A stretch of 48,946 nucleotides of DNA from Solirubrobacterales bacterium (GTDB lineage Bacteria; Actinomycetota; Thermoleophilia; Solirubrobacterales; 70-9): positions 1 through 48,946 of the forward strand of contig JACDGU010000003.1 of the NCBI GenBank assembly GCA_013821475.1, in the 5' to 3' direction. Positions 1-7,860 of the stretch are shown in pieces. A model generated the notes under the pieces. It made no database searches and was not told the DNA's origin. It was given only the letters and a program-made list of their open reading frames with translations. How positions within the stretch are numbered: the first letter of the stretch is position 1; each line of letters begins with the position of its first letter. Made by a program: the position numbers and the translations under genes.

Positions 1-506
1 ACCTCGAGGAGCGCGTGGCGGCGCACCTGCCGCGGGTCAGGGTCGCTGCGCGCGGCCAGGTCTGCCACCTGGCTGTCGCCGCTGACCCCGATGGGTTCGA
101 GGCGGCGGCAGCAGCGCTGACGGTGGCTCGGGGCGCGCTCGCCGTGGTTCATGCGCCGCAGGGCTCGGTCCCGCAGCTGCTCGGGGAGCGAATTGGATCG
201 CGGCTCTCGGGGGCCATGCTGCGCGCCGACGTCGATGCCGACCGGCCGCTGCTGGCCCTGACCGTCGCCGATCTCCAGGCTCGGGCGCTCAGCGTCGGCG
301 TCCTCAAGCGGCGCCTCGCCTGGGTCGCCGAGCGCCGCGCCCTGTTTGGATCCCTGGCGCCAGATGCCGCCGGCGGGCTGCCGGTCTCGCTCGTCAACCG
401 CCTGTCGCACGGGTGCTACGCTGGACCCCGAGATGACGCGGGAGCTGACCCAACGCGAGTTGCGCAACGAGAGCGGAGAGATCATGCGGGCATTGGATCG
501 TGGTGA
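1..506 (+). CDS. 3' part of a hypothetical protein (5' end outside window)
   Basis: Frame open from the window edge; Ala/Arg-rich protein with no motif recognised. Its last ~25 codons overlap the next gene, so the true end is uncertain. Confidence 0.4.
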   Translation, partial: LEERVAAHLPRVRVAARGQVCHLAVAADPDGFEAAAAALTVARGALAVVHAPQGSVPQLLGERIGSRLSGAMLRADVDADRPLLALTVADLQARALSVGVLKRRLAWVAERRALFGSLAPDAAGGLPVSLVNRLSHGCYAGPRDDAGADPTRVAQRERRDHAGIGSW

Positions 507-693
507 GGAGTTCATCGTCACCCGCAACGGCGTCCCCGTTGGGGAGCTGCGCCCGATCGGGAGCCGCTACTTCGTCCCCACCGCAACCTTCAAGGCTGCC
601 ATGGAAAGCGCCCCCCACGTTGATCACAAGCAGCTCCGAGCAGACCTCGACGCCATCGTCGATCCGAGCGCTCGTGAGTGGCCCGAGCCCTGA
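433..693 (+). CDS. Phd/YefM-type antitoxin
   Basis: MTRELTQRELRNESGEIMRALDRGEEFIVTRNGVPVGELRP is the classic Phd/YefM N-terminus; a PIN toxin follows with overlap. Confidence 0.85.
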   Translation: MTRELTQRELRNESGEIMRALDRGEEFIVTRNGVPVGELRPIGSRYFVPTATFKAAMESAPHVDHKQLRADLDAIVDPSAREWPEP

Positions 694-1087
694 ACGCGGG
701 CTGCTCGACACCTCGGTGGCGATCGAGCTGGAGTCCATCGAGCTGACCCGGCTGCCGAAGATCTCGGCGATCTCCTCGCTGACTCTCGCCGAGCTCTCGG
801 CCGGGCCCCATGCCGCGACCAGCCCTCGCGAGCGGGCGCGGCGCCAGGACAACCTGCAGAAAATCGAGTCGATGCTCCAAGCACTCCCCTTCGATTCTCG
901 CTGCGCTCGGGCGTACGGCAGTGTTTACGCCCTGGTTGCGAGTGCCGGCCGCAAGCCCCACGGGTCTCGCGCTGTCGATCTGATGATCGCGGCGACGGCC
1001 CTGGCCAACGATCTGCCGCTCTACACCCTCAACGCCTCCGACCTGCGCGGGCTCGAGGGCCTGGTTGAGGTTGTCGATCTCGGATAG
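674..1087 (+). CDS. PIN-domain toxin (VapC-like)
   Basis: GTG start overlapping the antitoxin end; LLDTSVAIELE...SSLTLAELSAG...AVDLMIAATALANDLPLYTLNASDL carries PIN acidic motifs. Confidence 0.85.
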   Translation: MSGPSPERGLLDTSVAIELESIELTRLPKISAISSLTLAELSAGPHAATSPRERARRQDNLQKIESMLQALPFDSRCARAYGSVYALVASAGRKPHGSRAVDLMIAATALANDLPLYTLNASDLRGLEGLVEVVDLG

Positions 1088-1101
1088 GGGCGGAACCTCC
1101 G

Positions 1102-1617
1102 CTAATACGGGTACGGCTGTTCGGGTGTGGGCTGCGGTTGCGGCGTCGGCTGCATCGCGAGCTTGCCGAGGCTCGCGGCGTGCCAGGAGCCGACGTCCCT
1201 GATCCCCTCGCCGTTGGCTTCGCCGCTCTTCGCGTCGCCGGCGAAGCTGTAGAGGGGGCGGCCCTTGAAGCTGACCTGGGTCCTGCCGTCGGGGCGTTCG
1301 ATCGTCCCGAGCTTGGCCGGTCCCGTCGGCTTCACGCCGGCGGCGACCACCAGCGGGTGCCAGGTTGAGAGGCAGGCGCCGGTGCAGATGAACCTGCCGC
1401 TGGTCTCGGCGCTGAGGCTGTAGAGGGTGCGGTTCTTGGTGGTGGTGAGGACCGTCTCGCCAAGGGCCTGGCTCGGCGCCCTTTTGGCGACGACCTTCGT
1501 CGTCTGGCCGGCGCCGGCGCTCGCCGGGATCAGCAGGGCGGCAAGCGCGAGTCCCAGTGCCAGCAACGCGAGGCGGATCGGCTGGGTTCTGGGCGCGGCA
1601 GGTGCGGACTGCGGCAT
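1102..1617 (-). CDS. Secreted protein with COG4315/lipoprotein_15-type repeats
   Basis: Signal peptide plus LTTTKNRTLYSLSAETSGRFICTGACLSTWHPLVV and GRPLYSFAGDAKSGEANGEG repeats. Confidence 0.8.
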   Translation of the reverse strand: MPQSAPAAPRTQPIRLALLALGLALAALLIPASAGAGQTTKVVAKRAPSQALGETVLTTTKNRTLYSLSAETSGRFICTGACLSTWHPLVVAAGVKPTGPAKLGTIERPDGRTQVSFKGRPLYSFAGDAKSGEANGEGIRDVGSWHAASLGKLAMQPTPQPQPTPEQPYPY

Positions 1618-1772
1618 GGACGTCTCCTCCGTTCGAAGCTTGGTCGACCGGACTACGGACCGGCGGCGCAAAAGGTTCGGTCCGGTCAGGTCTGAGTGCG
1701 GTGAGCTCGATCTGCGGGAATCGTTCGATTCCCCGCACCACGGGTCGGTGATCGCTCGCCAGGGTGGGAGGC

Positions 1773-3137
1773 ATGGCAGGCGGCGAGATCAAGAGTGGGG
1801 AGGCCCGGGCCGCGACCCGGCTCGACGGCGAGTCGGGGCAGGCCCTGCTCCTCGCTCTCGGCGGTGCCCTCGGGCTGATCGCCGCTGCCCTGGCACTGGT
1901 TGCGATAGCCGGCGCGGTGACGGGCAAGGGCCGGGTCCAGCGGGCGGCGGACTTGGCGGCGATCTCAGCCGCACGCTCGATGAAGGACGAGCTGTCGGCG
2001 CTGACCGCGCCGCCGCTGCTGCCTGACGGCGAGTCGAATCCCGCCCACATCGAAAAGCTGGTCTACCTGGCCCGCGCGCGTGAGGCGGCGATCGCGGCGG
2101 CCGGCGCCAACGGCGTCGCCGCCGAGCGCCTGCGAGTCACCTTCCCCGATCTCGCCTCCTTCGCCCCGGTACAGGTCAGGACGACGATCGTCGCCGGCCT
2201 CGTCGGCGCCGCGGACGCCAAGGTGGAAGCCTCGGCCGTGGCGGAAGCGGGAGCGGTCTCGAGCGGCTCGGCGGGGATGCCGGCGATGGCCAGCGGCGGC
2301 GGCTACAGCGGCCCCCTCGTCTACAGGACGGGGGAGGGGATGCGCCCCGACGTCGCCGCCGCCTTCGACCGCATGGCCGCCGCCGCCCAGGCTGACGGCC
2401 TCTCGCTCCTGGTCGTCTCCGGCTTCCGCTCCGACGCCGAACAGGCCGTCCTCTTCGCCGCCCATCCCGACCCGAAATGGGTCGCGCCCCCGGGCCACTC
2501 GCTGCACCGTTGCGCGACCGAGCTCGACCTCGGGCCCGAAACCGCCTACGCCTGGCTCGCCGCCAACGCGGGCCGCTTCGGCTTCGTCCAGCGCTACTCG
2601 TGGGAGGCCTGGCACTACGGCTACGACGCCGGCCCGCCGCCTTGCTCGGAGGCCGGCAACTCGGTCGGCCCCGGCAGTGACGGCGCCCTCTCCGGCCAGA
2701 CCCTGCCCTCCTTTGTCCCGGAGCAGTTCCGCGAGATGATCCTCCACGCCGCCGCCCACTGGAACGTCTCCGCGGCGCTGCTCGCCGGCCAGGAGATGGC
2801 CGAGTCGGGCTTCGATCCCAATGCCGGCTCGCCGGCCGGGGCGGCCGGCATTGCCCAGTTCATGCCGGGCACCGCCGCCTCCTACGGCCTGCGCGATCCC
2901 TTCGACCCGGCCGAAGCGATCGACGCCGAGGCCCACCTGATGTCGGACCTGATCGGCCAGTTCGGCTCCCCCGAACTCGCCCTCGCCGCCTACAACGCCG
3001 GTCCTGCCCCGGTCGAAGCCTGTCACTGCATCCCGCCCTACCCCGAGACCCAGGCCTACGTCACCCGCATCCTTGCCCTGCTTGGGGGGGCCGGGGCACT
3101 GGCGGCGCCGAGCTTCGAGGTCAGGTTGGTGGCGTGA
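1773..3137 (+). CDS. Pilin-like N-terminus fused to VanY-type D,D-carboxypeptidase and SLT lytic transglycosylase domains
   Basis: GQALLLALGGALGLIAAALALVAIAGAVTGKGRVQRAADLAAISAARS (TadE/Rv3654c-like); VVSGFRSDAEQAVLF...GHSLHRCATELDLG...EAWHYGY (M15/VanY); GQEMAESGFDPNAGSPAGAAGIAQFMPGTAASYG...LALAAYNAGP (SLT). Confidence 0.85.
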   Translation: MAGGEIKSGEARAATRLDGESGQALLLALGGALGLIAAALALVAIAGAVTGKGRVQRAADLAAISAARSMKDELSALTAPPLLPDGESNPAHIEKLVYLARAREAAIAAAGANGVAAERLRVTFPDLASFAPVQVRTTIVAGLVGAADAKVEASAVAEAGAVSSGSAGMPAMASGGGYSGPLVYRTGEGMRPDVAAAFDRMAAAAQADGLSLLVVSGFRSDAEQAVLFAAHPDPKWVAPPGHSLHRCATELDLGPETAYAWLAANAGRFGFVQRYSWEAWHYGYDAGPPPCSEAGNSVGPGSDGALSGQTLPSFVPEQFREMILHAAAHWNVSAALLAGQEMAESGFDPNAGSPAGAAGIAQFMPGTAASYGLRDPFDPAEAIDAEAHLMSDLIGQFGSPELALAAYNAGPAPVEACHCIPPYPETQAYVTRILALLGGAGALAAPSFEVRLVA

Positions 3138-3194
3138 GTGGTGGTCGGCGCATTCGAGAAGGTAATGCATGCGAATGCTAGGATGCAGGTACGC

Positions 3195-3458
3195 ATGCGG
3201 ACCACGATCGAGCTCAGCGATCGAACTTACGCCCGCCTCCGGGCAAGAGCGGCGGAGCGAGGAATGCGCGGCTTCTCGGCAATCGTCGAGGAAGCCCTCG
3301 AGCGCTTGCTCGAGTCGAACGCGGAGGGCGATCTCGCCTCGGCCTTGGTTGAGGCCGAGGGGGCCTGGACTGCAGATGACGCCGCAGATTGGGAGCGCGA
3401 TCGCAGGGAGGCATGGGCAACTTGGCCGGCGGACCCGCACTCGACTCCGACGTCCTGA
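3195..3458 (+). CDS. Ribbon-helix-helix antitoxin (VapB-like)
   Basis: MRTTIELSDRTYARLRARAAERGMRGFSAIVEEALERLL; PIN toxin overlaps downstream. Confidence 0.8.
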   Translation: MRTTIELSDRTYARLRARAAERGMRGFSAIVEEALERLLESNAEGDLASALVEAEGAWTADDAADWERDRREAWATWPADPHSTPTS

Positions 3459-3820
3459 TCGACTACCTGCGTGGCGCCGGTCCAGGCCGCGAGCTGGTTC
3501 GTGCCCTGATTCGAGGCTCTGGCTATCGGGTGACGGCGGTGACCGCGTTTGAGCTTGCGCTGGGCCGCGCCTATCGCGATAACCCGCGACCCGTCCACGC
3601 GCTGCTGGCCGCGCCCCTGCTGACCCTGACCCGCAGGGCGGGGCTTCGCGGCGGAGAACTGCTCGGCGAGCTGAGGCGAAGGGGAGATCCGATCGGCGTC
3701 CGCGATGCGATGCAGGCCGGCATCTGCCTCGAGACCGGAGCCACCCTGGTGACTCGCAACCTCTCTCATTTCGAGCGGGTCCCGGGCCTCGTGGTCAGTC
3801 ATCCCGTCGAGTTGATCTGA
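3413..3820 (+). CDS. PIN-domain toxin (VapC-like)
   Basis: ALDSDVLIDYLRG...AVTAFELALG...DPIGVRDAMQAGICLETGATLVTRNLSHFERVPGL. Confidence 0.85.
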   Translation: MGNLAGGPALDSDVLIDYLRGAGPGRELVRALIRGSGYRVTAVTAFELALGRAYRDNPRPVHALLAAPLLTLTRRAGLRGGELLGELRRRGDPIGVRDAMQAGICLETGATLVTRNLSHFERVPGLVVSHPVELI

Positions 3821-4119
3821 CCCCACTGCACCGGCGGATTCGAGATGCCCGCGCTGAGGGTCACTCCCGGGACTCGTCGTAGTCGGTCGGATCGCGGTAT
3901 CGAACAGATCCGCCACGACGCTCAGAACCGTCTTTCGGGCTCGGACGACGTGCCGATCCCGGCGACCTTCGGGATGCTTGGTTTCGAGTCGCCACCGCCC
4001 CCAGTTCCGCCGACCGCATGACGCCGCTGCTGAAGCCGGGGTGAGGAGTGGATGCTTGCCGCGCGCCCACCCGGGTAGCTGGCCCGTGGGAAGCTGGCTG
4101 GACCGCGATTGAGGAGGGC

Positions 4120-4482
4120 ATGATGGCCACGCCGCACACGCACAAGAAACTCACCGACGTCAAGGATTCCGCGCCTGAATTCGGGCTCGAGGAAAACGGC
4201 GAGGCGCGATTTGCCAAGTACGACCTCGACGCCGAGCAGACCGGAGTCAGCCACCACCGTCTCAAACCGGGGAAACGGCAGCCGTTCGGCCACCGTCACG
4301 AGAAGTGCGAGGAGGTCTACGTCGTCCTCGGCGGCTCCGGGCGGATCAAACTCGACGCAATCCGGATGGCGCCCGGCGTAACCCGCGCCTTCGAGGCCGG
4401 CCCGGCGGGGATCGAGATCCTCGCCTTCGGCCCGCGCGTGGACGGTGACGGCGAGCTGATCCAGGAGTGGTGGACCGACTAG
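4120..4482 (+). CDS. Cupin-domain protein
   Basis: PGKRQPFGHRHEKCEEVYVVLGGSGRIKLDAIRMAPGVTRAFEAGPAGIEILAFGP. Confidence 0.8.
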   Translation: MMATPHTHKKLTDVKDSAPEFGLEENGEARFAKYDLDAEQTGVSHHRLKPGKRQPFGHRHEKCEEVYVVLGGSGRIKLDAIRMAPGVTRAFEAGPAGIEILAFGPRVDGDGELIQEWWTD

Positions 4483-4505
4483 CGAGGCAATAGACTGGCG
4501 CCCGG

Positions 4506-4979
4506 ATGGCATCGGTAGAGGTACAGGGAGTCGAGGGAATGCAGGCGCTGGTCGGCCAGGAGGTCGGCCCCAGCGAGTGGCGTACGGTCACCCAGGCCGA
4601 TATCGACTCATTCGCCGAGCTCTCGGGCGATCACCAGTGGATCCACGTCGACGCCGAGCGGGCCAAGAGCGACAGCCCCTATGGGACGACTATCGCTCAC
4701 GGCAACCTCACCCTCTCGATGGTCGACGGCTTCCGCGACCAGCTGATCTCCTCCACGGGCTTCGCCCTCGGCGTCAACTACGGCTGGAACAAGATCCGCT
4801 TTCCCGCACCCGTTCCGGTCGACTCCAGAGTTCGCGCCAAGGCCGAGGTCGTCTCCGTGGACGAGATCGGAGGCGGCTGGTGGCAGGTCGTCACCCGCTT
4901 CACGCTCGAGGTCGAGGGCAACGAGAAGCCGTGCTTCGTCGGTGATTCCGTCACCCGCGTGATGGCTCCCGCCGCCTGA
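4506..4979 (+). CDS. MaoC-like dehydratase
   Basis: FAELSGDHQWIHVDAERAKSDSPYGTTIAHGNLTLS hotdog/hydratase-2 motif. Confidence 0.88.
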   Translation: MASVEVQGVEGMQALVGQEVGPSEWRTVTQADIDSFAELSGDHQWIHVDAERAKSDSPYGTTIAHGNLTLSMVDGFRDQLISSTGFALGVNYGWNKIRFPAPVPVDSRVRAKAEVVSVDEIGGGWWQVVTRFTLEVEGNEKPCFVGDSVTRVMAPAA

Positions 4980-4997
4980 CTCCGCGCGTGTTCTCCC

Positions 4998-5747
4998 TCA
5001 CCCGTGGGCCGCGACAGCGAACACCGCCAGCAGCGGCACTGCCACCGCCAGCCCCTTGAGGGCGCCGTCGAGTGGGGCGGACATCGTCGCCCGGTCGAGC
5101 TCGCGAACCGTGCCGTCGGTCATCCGCTGCTCGCCTTCCAGCGAGGCGGTGCGGCGGCGCAGCTCGCGGACAGGGGTCGAGAGCCGGCGCTGGACGCTGA
5201 CCAGGAAGGTGCAGGCGAGGATCGCGGCGGCGGCGGCGATCGCTTCGCGGAGGGAGTGGATGCCGAGGGCGTTGACCCACCAGCCGGTGAAAGCCGAGAA
5301 GCCGGCCCAGGAGGCGGCGAGCCAGAAGTCGGTGTGGAAATGGCCGCCAAACCACTCGAGGTTGTAGGCGGGGGCGATGAAGGCGCCGAAGAGGATCAGC
5401 GGGATCAGGGTGGGGGAGACGACGAAGATGCCGACGACGCCGATTGCCAGCGCCCCGGCCATGCCGCCGACCGAGAGGCCAACGAGGGTGCGGCGGGAGA
5501 GCTGGGTGCCCAGCGGCCGGCCGTGGAGCTCGTCCATCGCGTGGGCGCCGATTCCGACCGCGAGGAAGAAGGCCGCCATCGCCGCGATCAGCCGCACGGC
5601 GTAGATGTTGGGCGCCGCCGCGGCTCCGATCGCGACGTTGCTGACATTCCACAGCGTGTAGGGCGGGTGCATCACCGTCACCAGGTCGCGCCAGCCTCCG
5701 GGGCGCAGGGCGTAGAAGGCGGGCCGCTGGTCCGGCTCAGGCGCCAA
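4998..5747 (-). CDS. UbiA-like prenyltransferase-family membrane protein
   Basis: Multi-TM protein with GIGAHAMDELHGRPLGT (UbiA-like Asp motif region); overlaps the 3' end of a UbiE-type methyltransferase. Confidence 0.6.
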   Translation of the reverse strand: MAPEPDQRPAFYALRPGGWRDLVTVMHPPYTLWNVSNVAIGAAAAPNIYAVRLIAAMAAFFLAVGIGAHAMDELHGRPLGTQLSRRTLVGLSVGGMAGALAIGVVGIFVVSPTLIPLILFGAFIAPAYNLEWFGGHFHTDFWLAASWAGFSAFTGWWVNALGIHSLREAIAAAAAILACTFLVSVQRRLSTPVRELRRRTASLEGEQRMTDGTVRELDRATMSAPLDGALKGLAVAVPLLAVFAVAAHG

Positions 5748-6426
5748 CGGTGCCCCAGATCACGATGCCGCCGCCGAGGCTCATGCGCCGGCTCGTGACC
5801 GAGCCGATTCCGGCCTCTCCCCACAGCTGCAGCTGGCGCTCGAGCGGGTAGCGCCCGTAGAAGCCCTCGATGCTTGGGCCGAGGAAGCGGCCGGCCTCGC
5901 ACCACTGGCGCGAGCTGAGCCGGCCCAGCGCCGGCAGTCCGACCCGGGTGTAAAGGCGCCAGGGCCAGAACCACGGGCCCCGCGGGAGGCAGAACTCGAG
6001 GCAGGCGACCCGGCCCCCCGGCTTCACCACCCGGGCCAGCTCGCGCAGCGTCGCCGCCGGGTCGTCGACGTAGCGCAGCAGGTAGGTGAAGGTCAGCTGG
6101 TCGAACTCGGCGTCGCCGAAGGGCAGGCTCTCGGCCTCGCCCTCGACCAGCTCGATCCGCTCGGCCAGCCGCGGGTCGGCGGCGAGCTTGGCGCGGGCGC
6201 CGGCGAGCATTGGCGCGCTCTGGTCGATCCCCACCACCCGGCAGCCGTAGCGGCGGACCAGGTCCCTGGCGACCAGGCCGGTGCCGGTGGCGACATCGAG
6301 GACGCGGTCCTCGGACCCCGCTTCGACCGCGGCCACCATCGCCCGGCGCCAGCGCGGGTCCTGGAAGAAGCTGAGCGCCGCGCCCAGCTCGTCGTAGCGC
6401 TGCGGCAGCTCCTCGAACAGCGCCAG
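5737..6426 (-). CDS. UbiE/MenG-type class I methyltransferase
   Basis: FEELPQRYDELGAALSFFQDPRWRRAMVAAVEAGSEDRVLDVATGTGLVARDL. The family N-terminus lies upstream of the only in-frame ATG (6339). Proposed CTG start at 6426 with AAGGAG 6 nt upstream (see findings). Confidence 0.8.
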   Translation of the reverse strand: MALFEELPQRYDELGAALSFFQDPRWRRAMVAAVEAGSEDRVLDVATGTGLVARDLVRRYGCRVVGIDQSAPMLAGARAKLAADPRLAERIELVEGEAESLPFGDAEFDQLTFTYLLRYVDDPAATLRELARVVKPGGRVACLEFCLPRGPWFWPWRLYTRVGLPALGRLSSRQWCEAGRFLGPSIEGFYGRYPLERQLQLWGEAGIGSVTSRRMSLGGGIVIWGTVGA

Positions 6427-6442
6427 CGCCTGCTCCTTGCGG

Positions 6443-6910
6443 TTACTTGACGGTAAGGGTGCCTTCCATGCCCGCTTCCCGGTGCCCGGGGACGGTGCAG
6501 AAGTAGGTGTAGGTGCCCGGCTTCAGTTCGACTTCGGTCGATTCCGAGCCTTCGCTGGTCAGTTCGGTCTGGCCGACGACTTCGCCGCCGGAGTCTTCGA
6601 TCGCGACGTCGTGGGGGATCGCCTGCGAGTTGGTGAAGTCGACGGTCACCATCCCGGCCTTGGCGGTCGCCGATTTGCTGCTGTAGGCAAGGCCGCTGGA
6701 GGCCGTTTCGATGTCGAGCGCCGAGGCGCTGCCGGCCGAGCCGCCTTCGGCTTCCTGGCCGGCACCTTCTTCACCCCCGGCCGCGGCGCCGCTTTCAGAG
6801 GTCGTTTCGGGACTCGTCGATTCGGAGCTGCTGGAGGAGCTGCTGCTCCCACAGGCAACCAGGGCAAGCGATGTGAGGACGAGAGCGAATGCGACTGCGA
6901 CCTTCTTCAT
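6443..6910 (-). CDS. Cupredoxin-domain lipoprotein
   Basis: Lipobox LALVACGSSSS; type I copper-like TYTYFCTVPGHREAGMEGTLTV. Confidence 0.85.
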   Translation of the reverse strand: MKKVAVAFALVLTSLALVACGSSSSSSSSESTSPETTSESGAAAGGEEGAGQEAEGGSAGSASALDIETASSGLAYSSKSATAKAGMVTVDFTNSQAIPHDVAIEDSGGEVVGQTELTSEGSESTEVELKPGTYTYFCTVPGHREAGMEGTLTVK

Positions 6911-6978
6911 GGCGGTCCTTTCCCGAGTGAACGGTCTTGATGACTGTAACCGTCCTACGACGCAACGGCGTATTGGGT

Positions 6979-7803
6979 TCAGCGACCGCGAAACTCGGTT
7001 TTCTCACCGGCGAAGAAGGCCTCGACGCCGCCGCGCAAATCCTCGGTCGCCATGCTGTCGGCGATTCCGTGCCGCTCCAGCTGCAAGTGCTCGGTGAGGC
7101 TGTTCTCGATGCTGACCCCGCAGAGCAGCTTCGCCATCCGCACGTAGTGCGGCGCCATCGCGCCCAGCTTCTCGGCCTTGGCGCGGGCCACCGCGGGCAG
7201 CTCTCCGGCGGGGACGACCTCGGTCACGAGGCGCTCGGCGAGGGCGTCCTGGGCGTTCATGTTGGGGTCCTCGAGCAGGATCTCCAGCGCCCGGCTGGGG
7301 CCGACCACCCGCGGCAGGAAGTAGGTCATGCCGCCGTCGGGCGAGGCGCCGATGCGCCCGTAGGCGGGGGCGAAGAAGGCGGTCTCGGAGGCGATCCGGG
7401 TGTCACAGGCGAGCGCCAGCGAGAAGCCGGCGCCGGCGGCGGGCCCGTTGATCGCCGCGATCACCGGGTAGGGGATCCGGCGCAGGTCGACGATCGCCTG
7501 GTGCAGCGCCTCGGCGCCGCGGCGGACCTCGGAGGGCAGGTCGATCTCGTCGGACTCGACGCCTTTGCGGAACCAGGTGACGTCGCCGCCGGCGCAGAAG
7601 GCCTTGCCGGCGCCGGTCACGATCAGCGCCCGCAGCGGCGCCCGGTCTGCCAGCCAGGCGAAGGCGACAGTCATCTCGCCGATCATTTCCGGGCTCATCG
7701 CGTTGAAGGCGTCGGGCCGGTCGAGGGTCAGGGTCCCGATCTCCCCGTCGATCTCGATCCGCATGGTGTTGAGCTCCGGGGGGCTCAGGGTCTGGCTGGT
7801 CAT
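6979..7803 (-). CDS. Enoyl-CoA hydratase/isomerase family protein
   Basis: MRIEIDGEIGTLTLDRPDAFNAMS...GAGKAFCAGGDV...NGPAAGAGFSLALACDTRIASETAFFAPAYGRIGASPDGGMTYFLPRVVG. Confidence 0.92.
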   Translation of the reverse strand: MTSQTLSPPELNTMRIEIDGEIGTLTLDRPDAFNAMSPEMIGEMTVAFAWLADRAPLRALIVTGAGKAFCAGGDVTWFRKGVESDEIDLPSEVRRGAEALHQAIVDLRRIPYPVIAAINGPAAGAGFSLALACDTRIASETAFFAPAYGRIGASPDGGMTYFLPRVVGPSRALEILLEDPNMNAQDALAERLVTEVVPAGELPAVARAKAEKLGAMAPHYVRMAKLLCGVSIENSLTEHLQLERHGIADSMATEDLRGGVEAFFAGEKTEFRGR

Positions 7804-7860
7804 AGCTCTCCCGTGTTGGCGCGAGGTTGGCTGAGTGACCGGCAGCCTACCCTTCATCGA

